Part shown: piece by piece, positions 1 to 8,658 of the stretch | Numbering within the stretch: position 1 is the first letter of the stretch | Layout: the number at the start of each line of letters is the position of its first letter | Origin: Frankia alni ACN14a | Lineage (GTDB): Bacteria > Actinomycetota > Actinomycetes > Frankiales > Frankiaceae | Assembly: GCF_000058485.1 (NCBI RefSeq) | Contig: NC_008278.1 | Span: 7,062,962-7,126,961, forward strand | Reading direction: 5' to 3' | Length of the DNA: 64,000 bases | Notes under the pieces: generated by a model | What the model was told of the DNA's origin: nothing | What the model saw: the letters and a program-made list of their open reading frames with translations, nothing else | Database searches by the model: none | Translations under genes and position numbers: made by a program

Positions 1-89
1 ACTCCTGCCACGGAAGGGTGGACGCCAATCCATCGGGTCCCGGAATCACGAGGCCTGTGCGCCGCGGAACAGGCGGGTGGGAGGGCGAT

Positions 90-929
90 GTGACGGCTGC
101 TGCGGCAGATGGTTCCTCCGTGCTGCGCGCGGCGCAGAAGTTCTGGCAGTTACCCGACGACGACCTGCACGCCCTGGTGAAACTCACCCGCCAGGTGGAT
201 CGGGTGGAACTCAAGTTCCTCGTGCCCTCCTCCGCACACCGGCGGGCGATCGAGATGTTCGGGATCTCCGGGACGAGGGCCCGGCGGCAACGGGTCTACT
301 ACCTCGACACCCCGGACCGGCTGCTGCATCGGCGTGGTGTGGTCGTCCGCGTGCGTAGTACGAGCGGCAGACCGGACGACTCCGTGGTCAAACTCCGGCC
401 CGTCGTTCCGGCGAAGGTCGCCCCGCGGCTGCGGCGGTCGAAGCAGTTCGTCGTCGAGGTCGACGCGATGCCCGGCGCCTACGTCTGCTCCGCCGCCCTG
501 CGCACCCGGCTCGGCCCCGACGACGTGCGGCGCGCGATGACCCGCCGCGGCTCGCTGCACGACCTGTTCTCGAAGCAGCAGGCACGGCTGCTCGCCGCCC
601 ACCTGCCCGAGGCCGGCCACATCGACGAGCTGACCGTCCTCGGGCCGATCGAGGCCTCTCGGCACCGGTTGCGCCCCGAGGGTTTCGACCGCCTGCTCCA
701 GGCCGAACGGTGGACGTTTCCGGACGGCTCCCGCCTGCTCGAGCTGTCGACCCGCGCCACCCCGCAGGCGGCCACGCGGACCGCCGCCCGCCTGTCCGCC
801 GTCCTGCGCCGCCACGGCCTCGACCTGACCGGGCCGCAACAGACCAAGACACGCACCACGCTCGACTTCTTCAGCGCGGCGCCGGGGGCGCACCGCGCAG
901 GGAGGACCGGCCCTCGTCCCACGCGGTGA
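90..929 (+). CDS. CYTH-domain protein
   Basis: Probable CYTH (adenylate-cyclase/thiamine-triphosphatase fold) protein of about 279 residues. The opening strand VELKFLV gives part of the family's E-x-E-x-K signature. It is followed by the tunnel strands VYYLDTPDRLLHRRG, VVVRVRS and VVKLRPV, whose Arg and Lys residues usually bind a triphosphate or polyphosphate. No CHAD domain follows, so the substrate is unknown. The GTG at 90 is preserved as start because it has GGGAGGG just upstream. An in-frame GTG at 18 would add 24 low-complexity residues, and the frame stays open to the window edge, so an upstream start cannot be excluded. The 3' end overlaps the convergent di-iron gene by 59 bp. Confidence 0.7.
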   Translation: MTAAAADGSSVLRAAQKFWQLPDDDLHALVKLTRQVDRVELKFLVPSSAHRRAIEMFGISGTRARRQRVYYLDTPDRLLHRRGVVVRVRSTSGRPDDSVVKLRPVVPAKVAPRLRRSKQFVVEVDAMPGAYVCSAALRTRLGPDDVRRAMTRRGSLHDLFSKQQARLLAAHLPEAGHIDELTVLGPIEASRHRLRPEGFDRLLQAERWTFPDGSRLLELSTRATPQAATRTAARLSAVLRRHGLDLTGPQQTKTRTTLDFFSAAPGAHRAGRTGPRPTR

Positions 930-2112
930 GGATCGCCTCCGCGCAGCGGCCCTCGACCACCGTGGTCGCCCGGGCGCCGAAGACGACGTCGACGGCCAGG
1001 GCCGGGTCCTGGGCGACGAGGGCCGCGGCGAGGTCGCGGGCGGCGACCGTCTGGTGATGGGCGTCGGCGACGACGTGGACCTCGAAGAAGTGACGGGCCC
1101 CGGCGGCCAGGCCGAGGCGGCGCAGCGCCGCCGCGTAGGCGCCCATCGGCTCCACCGACGTCATCTCGAACAGCGCCAGGTGGCCGACGAGCGCGCCGCG
1201 CAGCCGCCGATGCAGGCCGAACAGCGACGGCACGTTGACGGTCGCGAACGCGGGCCCGGGCAACCGGTTCAGGTAGGCGCCGGGACGGGCGTCGAGGTCC
1301 AGGGCGCGCATGGTCACGGCGAACAGGTTCTGGTGCATGTCCCGTTCGACGCCGTGGCCGTACTCGTCGGCCTGGATCTCCACCAGCGCCGCCTTCGGCG
1401 CGCCGGTCAGGCGCGGGATCGCCCAGGTGTGCGGGTCCGCCTCGATGAGCTGGAGCAGCGAACGGTGCATCGCGTACTCGCGGAACTCCTCGAGCGTGCC
1501 GGTGGTGGCCAGCCGCCGCGACAGGGAACGCCCACCGGCCCGGGCGATCACCTCCCGCAGCGCGGCCGCGACGTCCCCGGCCGCCCCGTCGTCCCCGGCC
1601 ACTCCCTCGTGCCCGGCCACTCCGTCGTGCCCGGCCGCCCCGTCGTCCCCGGCCGCTCCGTCGTCCCCGGCCGCGGCGGCGTCTGCCTCGGCGCGCAGGC
1701 GGGCGAGCAGGTCCATCTCCAGCCGGCGGCGCACGGCGAGCAGCGACGGCTCCCACTCCCAGTCGTCGTCGACCTCGGCGAAGCCGCGGTAGTGCAGGCC
1801 GTAGAGGCAGTAGAGGGACAGCGGGCCGTCCTCGCCGTAGAGCACGTCGTCGTCCGCGCCCGGCGCCGGCCCGAGCCCGGCTGCGCCGGGCGCCCGGCGC
1901 AGCCGGTCGAGCAGGAACTCGGACAGCGCGCCCCTGGGCTCGGGCAGGCGCGGCTGCGCGAGCTCGGCGGGCGTCAGCACGGCGCCGTACTCCGCCCCCG
2001 ACGGGGATGACGGGCGCGACCGGGGCGCCAGGGGTGACGGGGGCGTGAGCCGGGCGGCGGTTGCCGTGGAGCCCCCGTCCCGCGCGATGCCGGACCCCCC
2101 CGAGCTGGTCAT
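871..2112 (-). CDS. Iron-containing redox enzyme (haem-oxygenase-like di-iron family)
   Basis: Protein of 413 residues resembling the iron-containing redox enzyme / haem-oxygenase-like di-iron oxidase family. Helical segments carry spaced acidic and His residues: HRSLLQLIEADPH (about 214-226), EIQADEYGHG (about 243-252) and FFEVHVVADAHH (about 340-352). Family members include UndA-, SznF- and CADD-type oxidases, which oxidise small acids or amino acids; the substrate here is unknown. Residues about 145-180 are an acidic Gly/Ala/Asp hexapeptide repeat encoded by six 18-bp units (1573-1680), probably a disordered insertion. The start codon overlaps the stop of the methyltransferase gene by 4 bp (ATGA), implying translational coupling. 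Confidence 0.75.
   Translation of the reverse strand: MTSSGGSGIARDGGSTATAARLTPPSPLAPRSRPSSPSGAEYGAVLTPAELAQPRLPEPRGALSEFLLDRLRRAPGAAGLGPAPGADDDVLYGEDGPLSLYCLYGLHYRGFAEVDDDWEWEPSLLAVRRRLEMDLLARLRAEADAAAAGDDGAAGDDGAAGHDGVAGHEGVAGDDGAAGDVAAALREVIARAGGRSLSRRLATTGTLEEFREYAMHRSLLQLIEADPHTWAIPRLTGAPKAALVEIQADEYGHGVERDMHQNLFAVTMRALDLDARPGAYLNRLPGPAFATVNVPSLFGLHRRLRGALVGHLALFEMTSVEPMGAYAAALRRLGLAAGARHFFEVHVVADAHHQTVAARDLAAALVAQDPALAVDVVFGARATTVVEGRCAEAILTAWDEGRSSLRGAPPAPR
1573..1680. repeat. Six 18-bp tandem repeats inside the di-iron gene
   Basis: Six consecutive 18-bp units, each beginning GTCCCCGGCC or GTGCCCGGCC, encode the hexapeptide repeat G-D/H-D/E-G-A/V-A on the minus strand. The array stays in frame and lies between predicted helices, so copy number can vary without breaking the gene. 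Confidence 0.85.
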
Positions 2113-2966
2113 GCACCGCTCCCCGACAGGCGGGAGACGGACCGGTCCGGCAGCTCATGGTGCCCCGAGGCGATCCGCGCCCGGCGGCGGCCGTCGACGG
2201 TCGTCGTCCGAGCGACCCCGGCGGTCTCGTCGAGGTCGTGGGCGCTGCCCGCCGCGGTGAGGATCCGGCGGAGCACGGTGGCGGCATGATCGGGCTCACC
2301 GGCGACGGCGATCGGCCCGCCGACGCGGACCCAGGTGACACCGGCCAGCAGGTAGCCCTCCGGGCCGAAGAAGGCACGGCCCGACCGGGCCAGCTCGCCG
2401 ATGCGGCGGCGGACCCAGGGCTGGCGGGAGTACCCCCCGAACGGGATGGGCCGCACCAACCAGTCCGCGACCCGATAGCCGGCGGCGCGGGCGTGCTCGA
2501 CGAGACCCACCGGATCGGAGATGGAGGCGATCATCAGTAGCACCACGTCCATCTCCTGGGACAGGACGCGCCGCGCGACGTGCGCGCCGTCGTGCCCGCC
2601 CCACAGGTGGGAGGCGCCGACCGGCCGCACGATCGCCGGCAGGTACGGCGGGTTGCCGATCGCGCACCGCGCCTGCCGCGCCGGTGCGGAGGCGGCGAAG
2701 AAGTCGCCCTGGACGACGGTGTAGTTCCCCAGCTGCGCCCCGGCCACCGCCCGACTCGCGATCCGCGCTGCCTCGGCGTCCAGTTCGTACCCGGTGATGG
2801 GCACTCGTGACCCGGAGCGTTGCAGCGCCTCGACGACCGGACGGGCGGTTCCCGGCCCGATCTCCACGATGCCGCCGGCCAGCATCGGCGCAAGCTCGGT
2901 CGAGGTCAGCAGGCGCTCCACACAGTGGCCGTAGAAGGTGGACTCGATCGGGTCGAAGAAGGGCAT
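2109..2966 (-). CDS. Class I SAM-dependent methyltransferase
   Basis: Rossmann-fold methyltransferase of about 285 residues. Motif I is VEIGPGTA (about 33-40), the acidic loop is GYELDAEA, and motif IV is the catalytic NPPY (about 103-106) seen in N-methyltransferases acting on amino or amide nitrogens. The substrate is not identifiable. The ATG at 2966 is chosen because GAGGAG lies 7 nt upstream; the frame stays open further upstream (to 3047) with no better ribosome-binding site. It overlaps the downstream di-iron gene by 4 bp and follows the serine-hydrolase gene after about 190 bp on the same strand. Confidence 0.8.
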   Translation of the reverse strand: MPFFDPIESTFYGHCVERLLTSTELAPMLAGGIVEIGPGTARPVVEALQRSGSRVPITGYELDAEAARIASRAVAGAQLGNYTVVQGDFFAASAPARQARCAIGNPPYLPAIVRPVGASHLWGGHDGAHVARRVLSQEMDVVLLMIASISDPVGLVEHARAAGYRVADWLVRPIPFGGYSRQPWVRRRIGELARSGRAFFGPEGYLLAGVTWVRVGGPIAVAGEPDHAATVLRRILTAAGSAHDLDETAGVARTTTVDGRRRARIASGHHELPDRSVSRLSGSGA

Positions 2967-3159
2967 GCCATCGCTCCTCGGCTCCTCGGCTTCTGGGCTC
3001 CTCGGCCAGGCATCACGGCGTCGCTGCCACGGACATGGCGGTCGCACAGCGGCCAGCTACCACGGTGAGGGCACATCCGTGCACGCCAGGTAGGAGTATC
3101 CGGTGAGGCCCCAGCAAAACCCACTTCCCGCCCGCCGCGGTGGGCAGCAGGACCCCCGC

Positions 3160-4710
3160 TCAGCCCTGCCCGCCACCCGCGGCCGGAGCCGGGGCTGGAG
3201 CCGGGGCTGGAGAGGCGCGCCAGCCGGCCGCGTCGACGCCGCCGGGTACCGGGCCGGCGGGGGCGTAGGGGGCCCGGGTGAAGACGAACGAGGCGAGTTC
3301 GAGGTGGCTCAGAGCGCCGTCGGACCGGCGCTGCGGGATGAGGGTCTCGCCGGCGAAGTAGCCGTCGACGCCCAGGAAGGTGCCGCTGCCGCCGGGGCCG
3401 GGTCGGAACCGGGATCGCCGGCCGGAGCGGCCCAGCGGCGCGAGCAGCAGTCCGCCGTCCGGCCGCAGCGACAGCGCATACGGCGCCGGCCCCCAGTACC
3501 AGACGCCGGTCACGTCGAGCGGCTCCCGCCCCGCCACCGGCGCGGGCACCCACTCGGCCGCCAGCGGCGGCTCGGCCGTGTCGACCGCGTCGATCAGGCC
3601 GACGGCGAGGTCGACGACGGCGACCCCGCTGGTCGCGTTCGCCATCGCCACCGCTGCGGTCCCCCGCGGTCGGGTCCACAGGGCGGCGACGAAGCCGGGC
3701 ATCGAACCCCCGTGCCCGACAAGCACGCCACCGGGTTCGCGCAGCAGCTGCACGCCGAGCCCGGCTCCCAGGCGCCACTCGCCGCTGTCACCCTCGACGG
3801 CGGCCGGCTCGCGCATCTCGGCGAGGGTGTCCGCGGACAGCACGGCGTCGGTGTGCCCGGCGAGGACGGCCGACCAGCGCACCAGGTCCGCGGCGGTCGA
3901 CCAGAGCTGGCCGGCCGGGGCCAGCACGCCCGCGTCGTGGGCGGGCTCGGGCAGCAGCACGTCGGCGTGCGGGTGGACGGCGAAGCCGTGGGCGTGCGGC
4001 GCGACGGGCAGCGCGGTGGTGCGGACCATCCCCAGCGGCGCCAGCAGCTCGCGGTGCAGGGCCTGCGCCCAGCTCGTCCCGCGCAGCCGGGCGACGAGCT
4101 CGCCGAGGACCGCGAATCCGACGTTGGAGTAGTGATGGCGACGTCCGGGGCGAAACCGGTCCGGGTCGGGACCGAGCGCGTCGGCGAGGGTGGGATGGGC
4201 CTGCCCGGCCACCCGCTCCCACCACGGCGGCGGCGTCTCGGCCGCGATGCCGCCGAGATGGGACAGCAGCTGCGCGACCGTGCGATCGCCGACCGCGGTC
4301 CCCGGCAGATGCCGGTCGAGGGGGTCGCCGAGCGCCAGGCGACCCTCGTCGCGCAGGCGCATCACCAGGACCGCGGTGAAGGTCTTCGTGATCGAGCCGA
4401 TCCGGTACTGGGTGTCGGCGTCAGGCCGCCGGCTGCCCCGGCCCTCACCGACTGCACAGCCCTCACCGACGGCACAGCCCTCACCGACGGCACGGCCCCG
4501 CCCGACCGCCCACACCGGGCGGCCGTCGCGCGCCACCGCGGCGACGAGCGACGGCGCCCGCCCGCCAGCCTGCTCGGCCGCGACCCGCTGCAACAACAGC
4601 CGCTCGGTGGCGGGCAGCAGGCCCCCGCCCGGTCCCGGCCGCGACGCGGGCGCCACGGGCACCCGGGTCGCGGCGTCCGACTGTGGGCCCTCCGGCGGCT
4701 CCGGCGGCAT
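3160..4710 (-). CDS. Serine hydrolase (class C beta-lactamase-like)
   Basis: Serine hydrolase of the beta-lactamase/esterase family, about 516 residues. The three catalytic elements are visible: S-I-T-K (S-x-x-K, about 104-107), Y-S-N (about 193-195) and H-G-G (about 333-335). The C-terminal 150 residues form an extra beta-rich domain, as in class C-like esterases and D-aminopeptidases. There is no clear signal peptide, so it may act in the cytoplasm on a small amide or ester. The ATG at 4710 follows GGGGG. The frame is open much further upstream, but that part lies antisense-free inside the oxygenase gene and has shadow composition. A hexapeptide repeat (three 18-bp units, 4442-4495) sits before the nucleophile. 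Confidence 0.8.
   Translation of the reverse strand: MPPEPPEGPQSDAATRVPVAPASRPGPGGGLLPATERLLLQRVAAEQAGGRAPSLVAAVARDGRPVWAVGRGRAVGEGCAVGEGCAVGEGRGSRRPDADTQYRIGSITKTFTAVLVMRLRDEGRLALGDPLDRHLPGTAVGDRTVAQLLSHLGGIAAETPPPWWERVAGQAHPTLADALGPDPDRFRPGRRHHYSNVGFAVLGELVARLRGTSWAQALHRELLAPLGMVRTTALPVAPHAHGFAVHPHADVLLPEPAHDAGVLAPAGQLWSTAADLVRWSAVLAGHTDAVLSADTLAEMREPAAVEGDSGEWRLGAGLGVQLLREPGGVLVGHGGSMPGFVAALWTRPRGTAAVAMANATSGVAVVDLAVGLIDAVDTAEPPLAAEWVPAPVAGREPLDVTGVWYWGPAPYALSLRPDGGLLLAPLGRSGRRSRFRPGPGGSGTFLGVDGYFAGETLIPQRRSDGALSHLELASFVFTRAPYAPAGPVPGGVDAAGWRASPAPAPAPAPAAGGGQG
4442..4495. repeat. Three 18-bp tandem repeats inside the serine hydrolase
   Basis: Three units beginning CCCTCACCGAC encode a repeated six-residue GEGCAV-type segment upstream of the S-x-x-K motif. 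The repeats remain in frame. Confidence 0.8.
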
Positions 4711-4769
4711 CGGCACCCCCCGTCTGTCGACCAGCCCTCCCGGTTCGGCGTCCGGGCTATCCCATCTGA

Positions 4770-5834
4770 TCAGCCTCTTTGCCTCGGCGCCAGTGGAACC
4801 CGCGGCGTGAGCTCGCCGTTCGCGGCGTACTGAGCCGCCTGCGCGGCAAGGTACTGTGCCTCCCACCCGTACGGCGTGACCGGACCGTAGTGCGGACCGT
4901 CCGCGCCCACGCAGGTCGCCAGCGGCTCGATCACCGTGTCGACCGCTGGGTAGCAGAACGTGGTCAGCGAGGTCCGCGTCATCCCGGGCCGTGGCGGCAC
5001 GGCGACGCGGTGCCGCGTGGCCAGGAACTGGTCGTTGGTCCACCGGGACATCAGCAGGCCGACGTTGACCACCAGCGCGTCGTCCCGCACCGGCACGGTC
5101 AGGACCTCGCCGTCGAGCAGCCGCACCTGCAGGCCGTCGTAGTCGCCGCGCTGGTGCAGCAGGGTGAGCATGCCGGAGTCGGCGTGCTCGGGCAGAACGA
5201 TGTCGATCGTGTCGAGGTCGGCGGCCTCGACGGGGTGGGCGTCGGCGGCAATGGGGTCGGCGGGGCCGGTGGGATCTGTGGGATCGGCGGGATCGGCGGG
5301 GTCGGCGCGGTGGTAGTGGTTGGCTGCCATGTCGCTGACGTCGTGACGCAACGCCGGCGCGAAGTAGTCCGACGGCAGGCCCAGGGTGACGGCGAAGTAG
5401 GACATGAGTGTGCGGCCCACCGCCCGCACCGCGGCGAAGTGGGCGCTGAACGCCTCCTGGAAGGCGACGTCGTCCGGCCACGGGCAGAGCTGGAAGTAGT
5501 CCAGGTAGCGCTCCTCGACGCCCAGCGCCGCCGCCTCCGCCGCGGACGGCACGGCGCAGGCCTGGAACCGCTGCATATCCGTGTCGCAGCCCACCCGCCG
5601 GTGACTGCTCCAGCCGCGGAACGGGTGGGGGTGCTCCAGCCTCGCCTTCTCTTCGGTCGGCCAGGCCAGGAAGCGCGCCACCGCGGCGTAGGCGGAGTCG
5701 ATGACGGCGGCCGGCACCCCGTGCCCGACGACCTGGAAGAAGCCGATCTCCCGGCAGGCCCGGCCGATGGCGGCGGCGACCTGCGCGCCCGCGGGGCTGT
5801 CGACGTCGGGGCTGATGTCGATGACGGGAATCAC
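4770..5834 (-). CDS. Isopenicillin-N-synthase-like 2OG-Fe(II) oxygenase
   Basis: Non-haem iron oxygenase of 354 residues, DIOX_N/2OG-FeII family. The N-terminus has VIDISPD and CREIGFFQVVGHGVP, typical of the family. The iron ligands fit H-A-D (about 215-217) and the His of TRHRV (about 271-273); the Arg of RTSLTTF (about 284) would hold 2-oxoglutarate. The substrate is unknown; relatives act in secondary metabolism (IPNS, ACC oxidase, flavonoid oxidases). A Pro/Asp-rich insertion (ADPADPADPTDPTGPADP) precedes the HxD motif. The GTG start at 5834 has GAAGGAG 7-8 nt upstream. It is the first gene of the minus-strand run, 59 bp before the serine hydrolase. Confidence 0.82.
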   Translation of the reverse strand: MIPVIDISPDVDSPAGAQVAAAIGRACREIGFFQVVGHGVPAAVIDSAYAAVARFLAWPTEEKARLEHPHPFRGWSSHRRVGCDTDMQRFQACAVPSAAEAAALGVEERYLDYFQLCPWPDDVAFQEAFSAHFAAVRAVGRTLMSYFAVTLGLPSDYFAPALRHDVSDMAANHYHRADPADPADPTDPTGPADPIAADAHPVEAADLDTIDIVLPEHADSGMLTLLHQRGDYDGLQVRLLDGEVLTVPVRDDALVVNVGLLMSRWTNDQFLATRHRVAVPPRPGMTRTSLTTFCYPAVDTVIEPLATCVGADGPHYGPVTPYGWEAQYLAAQAAQYAANGELTPRVPLAPRQRG

Positions 5835-6202
5835 GCAGGCTGCTCCTTCGGGATACGGCGCCGCGGCGGCCTTCGGCGGTGTCGGCCGCCCCTACGAGGA
5901 CTGTCGGTCCCGCGTGTGTCGGCCGGCAGCGCTGTTTCGTTACCGCTGACCACTCACCACCGTCTCCTGGCCGCGGGGTGCCGATCGGCAGCCCGCAGGC
6001 GGGAGGTGATCTCGCACCGTGACCGGCAGTGCGTGGCCGGGAAAAGCAAGAACGGCTCGACGGGATCGCGGCGTTCAGTCCGTTATCACCGGAGAATGGG
6101 GTGGCACCTTTTTCCCATCGGGCCGAGTCGGTGCCCGCCGGGCAGCTCCGTCCGCCCTAGGATCGTCGCCAGCGACCGGAACTCCCGTCTCAGAGGGGTC
6201 TC
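5835..6202. other. Divergent intergenic region
   Basis: Non-coding 368 bp between the divergent oxygenase and SodC-like genes. A TAGGAT hexamer at 6158-6163 could be a -10 box for the SodC-like gene, whose start is preceded by GAGGGG. No convincing -35 box or operator was seen. Confidence 0.4.
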
Positions 6203-6817
6203 ATGCGACGGCGTCTGTCCATCATTGCGGCCGGGCTCGGACTGCTCCTGCTGTCCGCCGCGCCGGCCGGGGCCGCCGGCTCTCCGTCACCGGCCACGAC
6301 CAGCGGCCCGATCCCGAGCCCGGCCGAGGCCGACAGGGTGGTCGCGGAGCCGGTGGTGTTCGGCGCGTGGAACGACCGGCAGCCGCCCACGGCCGTCACC
6401 TACGACGCCCATCTCGTGCCGCCGGGCACGACGGCGGTCGCGCTCGCCGTCCGCGGTAAGCGGACCGTGGTCGGCCTGATTGTTCAGGGCCTGGCGCCGA
6501 ACCACCAGTTCGGTGCGCACGTCCATCAGAAGGCCTGCGGGGCGACCGGCACGGCCGCCGGTGCGCACTACCAGAACGTCCCCGATCCCGTGCAGCCGTC
6601 GGTGAACCCCCGCTACGCCAACGCGAGCAACGAGGTGTGGCTGGACTTCACCACCGACGACCGTGGCACGGGATCCGCGTTCGCGGCGGTCGCGTGGGAC
6701 TTCCGGGCGGGCGGCGCGCACTCGATCATCCTCCACGAGCACCACACCGACAGCTCCCCCGGCGCCGCCGGGACGGCGGGCGCACGCGCGGCCTGCCTCA
6801 CCGTCCCGTTGTCCTGA
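6203..6817 (+). CDS. Secreted Cu/Zn superoxide dismutase-like protein
   Basis: Protein of 204 residues with an N-terminal signal peptide (Arg-rich start, hydrophobic core, cleavage near PAGAAG). The body matches the SodC fold: GAHVHQKACG (about 104-113) supplies metal His residues, followed by GAHYQN, an acidic strand with DDRGTG, and HSIILHEHHT near the end. If active it would dismutate superoxide at the cell surface. Some canonical zinc-site residues are hard to place, so it may be a SodC-like protein of altered metal use. The start follows GAGGGG. It is convergent with the DUF3291 gene. Confidence 0.75.
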   Translation: MRRRLSIIAAGLGLLLLSAAPAGAAGSPSPATTSGPIPSPAEADRVVAEPVVFGAWNDRQPPTAVTYDAHLVPPGTTAVALAVRGKRTVVGLIVQGLAPNHQFGAHVHQKACGATGTAAGAHYQNVPDPVQPSVNPRYANASNEVWLDFTTDDRGTGSAFAAVAWDFRAGGAHSIILHEHHTDSSPGAAGTAGARAACLTVPLS

Positions 6818-6859
6818 TCGTCCTGGCTGGCCGGCGGGCCGGCTGGCCGGCGGTCGGGC

Positions 6860-7393
6860 TCAGGCCGGGCAGGTCCAGTGCGCCCGCCGGTCCGGCAACG
6901 CCGCCGGGTCGGGATCGCCGCCCGGCGGCGGGAACGGCTCGCGCAGCGTGAAGGCGTACGCGGTGGGCCCCTGCCGGCGCAGACGGCGGACGCGCTGCTC
7001 CGCCTGCGCCGTCGTCGGGCGTACGCCCGCGGGCACCCACCACAACGCCGCGTACGCCTCGCGCATGGTCTCGAACCACTCGCGCCGCCGTCGCAGCACG
7101 TCGCGATGCGGACCGGAGAACGCGAAGTTCCCCAGTGATTCGACCGAATCCCACACCGTCAGGTTGACGATGACCCCGGCGCTCGTGCCGGCGTCCCAGG
7201 CAAAGGCGCGTATCGCGGTGGCGTTGCCGTCCTCCGTCTGCAACCGCCACCGAAATCCCGGCGCCGCGTCGGCGAGGGCGTTCACGGGATCGAGGGCGGC
7301 CACGAAGTCGGCGAGGATGGGATCGTCCAGCGGCGCCCGCAACCGGGCGATGTTCACCTGCGCGAGTTCCCACATTCCCTGATTGTCCCGCAT
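6860..7393 (-). CDS. DUF3291 domain-containing protein
   Basis: Small cytoplasmic protein of about 177 residues. WELAQVNIARLRAPLDDP at the N-terminus, the central IRAFAWDAGTSAGVIVNLTVW and the WFETMREAYAALWWVPAG stretch match DUF3291, a ferredoxin-like family of unknown function related to dimeric alpha/beta-barrel monooxygenases. The start is uncertain: ATG at 7393, at 7375, or an upstream ATG at 7465 that would add 24 non-conserved residues. None has a strong ribosome-binding site. It is convergent with the SodC-like gene, 42 bp apart. Confidence 0.7.
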   Translation of the reverse strand: MRDNQGMWELAQVNIARLRAPLDDPILADFVAALDPVNALADAAPGFRWRLQTEDGNATAIRAFAWDAGTSAGVIVNLTVWDSVESLGNFAFSGPHRDVLRRRREWFETMREAYAALWWVPAGVRPTTAQAEQRVRRLRRQGPTAYAFTLREPFPPPGGDPDPAALPDRRAHWTCPA

Positions 7394-7903
7394 GTCGGCG
7401 GGCGCCGGCGATCCGCCGACCGGCACAACGGCACCGAGCGCATTTCGTTCGCGATTTCCGCGCATTGGCCGTGTCGACAGCGGCGACTCCCGGACCTGCC
7501 GTCGCAGTCGTTCGGAAGGCCCGGAAGGGGACGAAAGTCCATATAGCTGACGCGAGCGCCGGCCGATGATGGCGGCAGCGGCGCTCCCCGTGCGCCGCCG
7601 GGCGGGGCAGGAGCGAGATGACGTTGTCGGAGCTCGATCGCGTCACCGGTCGCGGCGCCGCCACGCGGTCAGTCCGCCCGGCCGGCGGGCACCCTGACGG
7701 ACCTCGCCGGCATCCTTGCTGCCCGGCCCGCCCCATCGGCCCGATTCCCGACCGCGTCCGCATATCCGGGCCTCCCGCAGAGCCGGCACAACCAGCACGG
7801 AGCATGGTTGGACCGGTCCCCGGCGGCACGCGGCGGATCCGGCGCATCTCGTTCCCGGCGCCGGAAATCAGCCGATCTTCTTCTCCCCGAGGACGGCCCT
7901 ACT
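7394..7903. other. Intergenic region, nothing recognised
   Basis: About 500 bp between the divergent DUF3291 and hemerythrin genes. Open frames here have shadow-like composition. A CATATAGC segment near 7540 could belong to a promoter, but no paired element was found. Confidence 0.3.
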
Positions 7904-8368
7904 GTGTCTGATTACTGCTGGTGCACGGCCACTCCGGCCATCGAGGACCTGATCCGGGAGCACGACGAGCTGGTCGAACTCTCGGCCGAGGCGCGTGAGG
8001 CCTTCCGGCGGGGCGACCTCGACTCGCTGATCGACTGCTGCGCCCGGATCTCCACGGTCCTCGGCCCGCACACCGTGGTGGAGGAACGCGGCCTGTTCCC
8101 CCCGATGGCCACCGAGTTCCCGGAGAAGATCGCGATTCTGCGCGGCGAACACCGCCGGATCGAGGCGGTCCTCGCGGGCGCGGCCGACGGCACCGCCCGC
8201 ACCGATCCGGCCTGGGCCCCCCTGGCCGTCGAGATGCTGACGCTGCTACGGCGGCACATCGTCAAGGAACAGGAGGGGCTCTTCCCCGCTGCCCTCGCCG
8301 TCCTCAGCAACGAACAGTGGGACATGCTCACCGCCATCCGCGCGGGAACGAGCCTCATCGGCTCCTGA
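7904..8368 (+). CDS. Hemerythrin HHE-domain protein
   Basis: Protein of 154 residues with the hemerythrin four-helix pattern: REHDEL, HTVVEERGLFP, EHRRIE and HIVKEQEGLFP provide the His/Glu ligands of a di-iron site for binding O2, NO or redox sensing. The N-terminus is SDYCWCTATP, with two Cys residues. The GTG at 7904 is chosen because GAGGA lies about 10 nt upstream and the domain begins directly after it. The frame extends to 7808 but with Arg/Ser-rich filler. Confidence 0.85.
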   Translation: MSDYCWCTATPAIEDLIREHDELVELSAEAREAFRRGDLDSLIDCCARISTVLGPHTVVEERGLFPPMATEFPEKIAILRGEHRRIEAVLAGAADGTARTDPAWAPLAVEMLTLLRRHIVKEQEGLFPAALAVLSNEQWDMLTAIRAGTSLIGS

Positions 8369-8658
8369 ACCGCGGCCCGGACCGGCGGCGGGCGGACAGA
8401 CGGAGCGCCGGGCGGGCGAAGCGACGGGCTGGCGGGCCGGTGGGCCGCCCGCCACCTTCAGGTGCCCCCTCGCCGCCTGTCGACCCCGACAGGCGGGCCG
8501 TCTGCAACGGATGTGACCAGCGGGATCCGGGGTCGGGGCGCCGCCTGGTCGCGGCGGCGGGAGGATGGGGCGATGAGGACATCCACCGGGGACGTTACGC
8601 ATCGCTTACGTGCCCGGCGGGATCCGGTCGCCACTTCCACGGAAAGCGAGGCCCACGC

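Noticed and set aside
4711-5481. N-terminal extension of the serine hydrolase by 257 residues
   Set aside because: It lies entirely inside the oxygenase coding region in another frame, is Arg/Pro-rich, and the hydrolase domain begins after the ATG at 4710.
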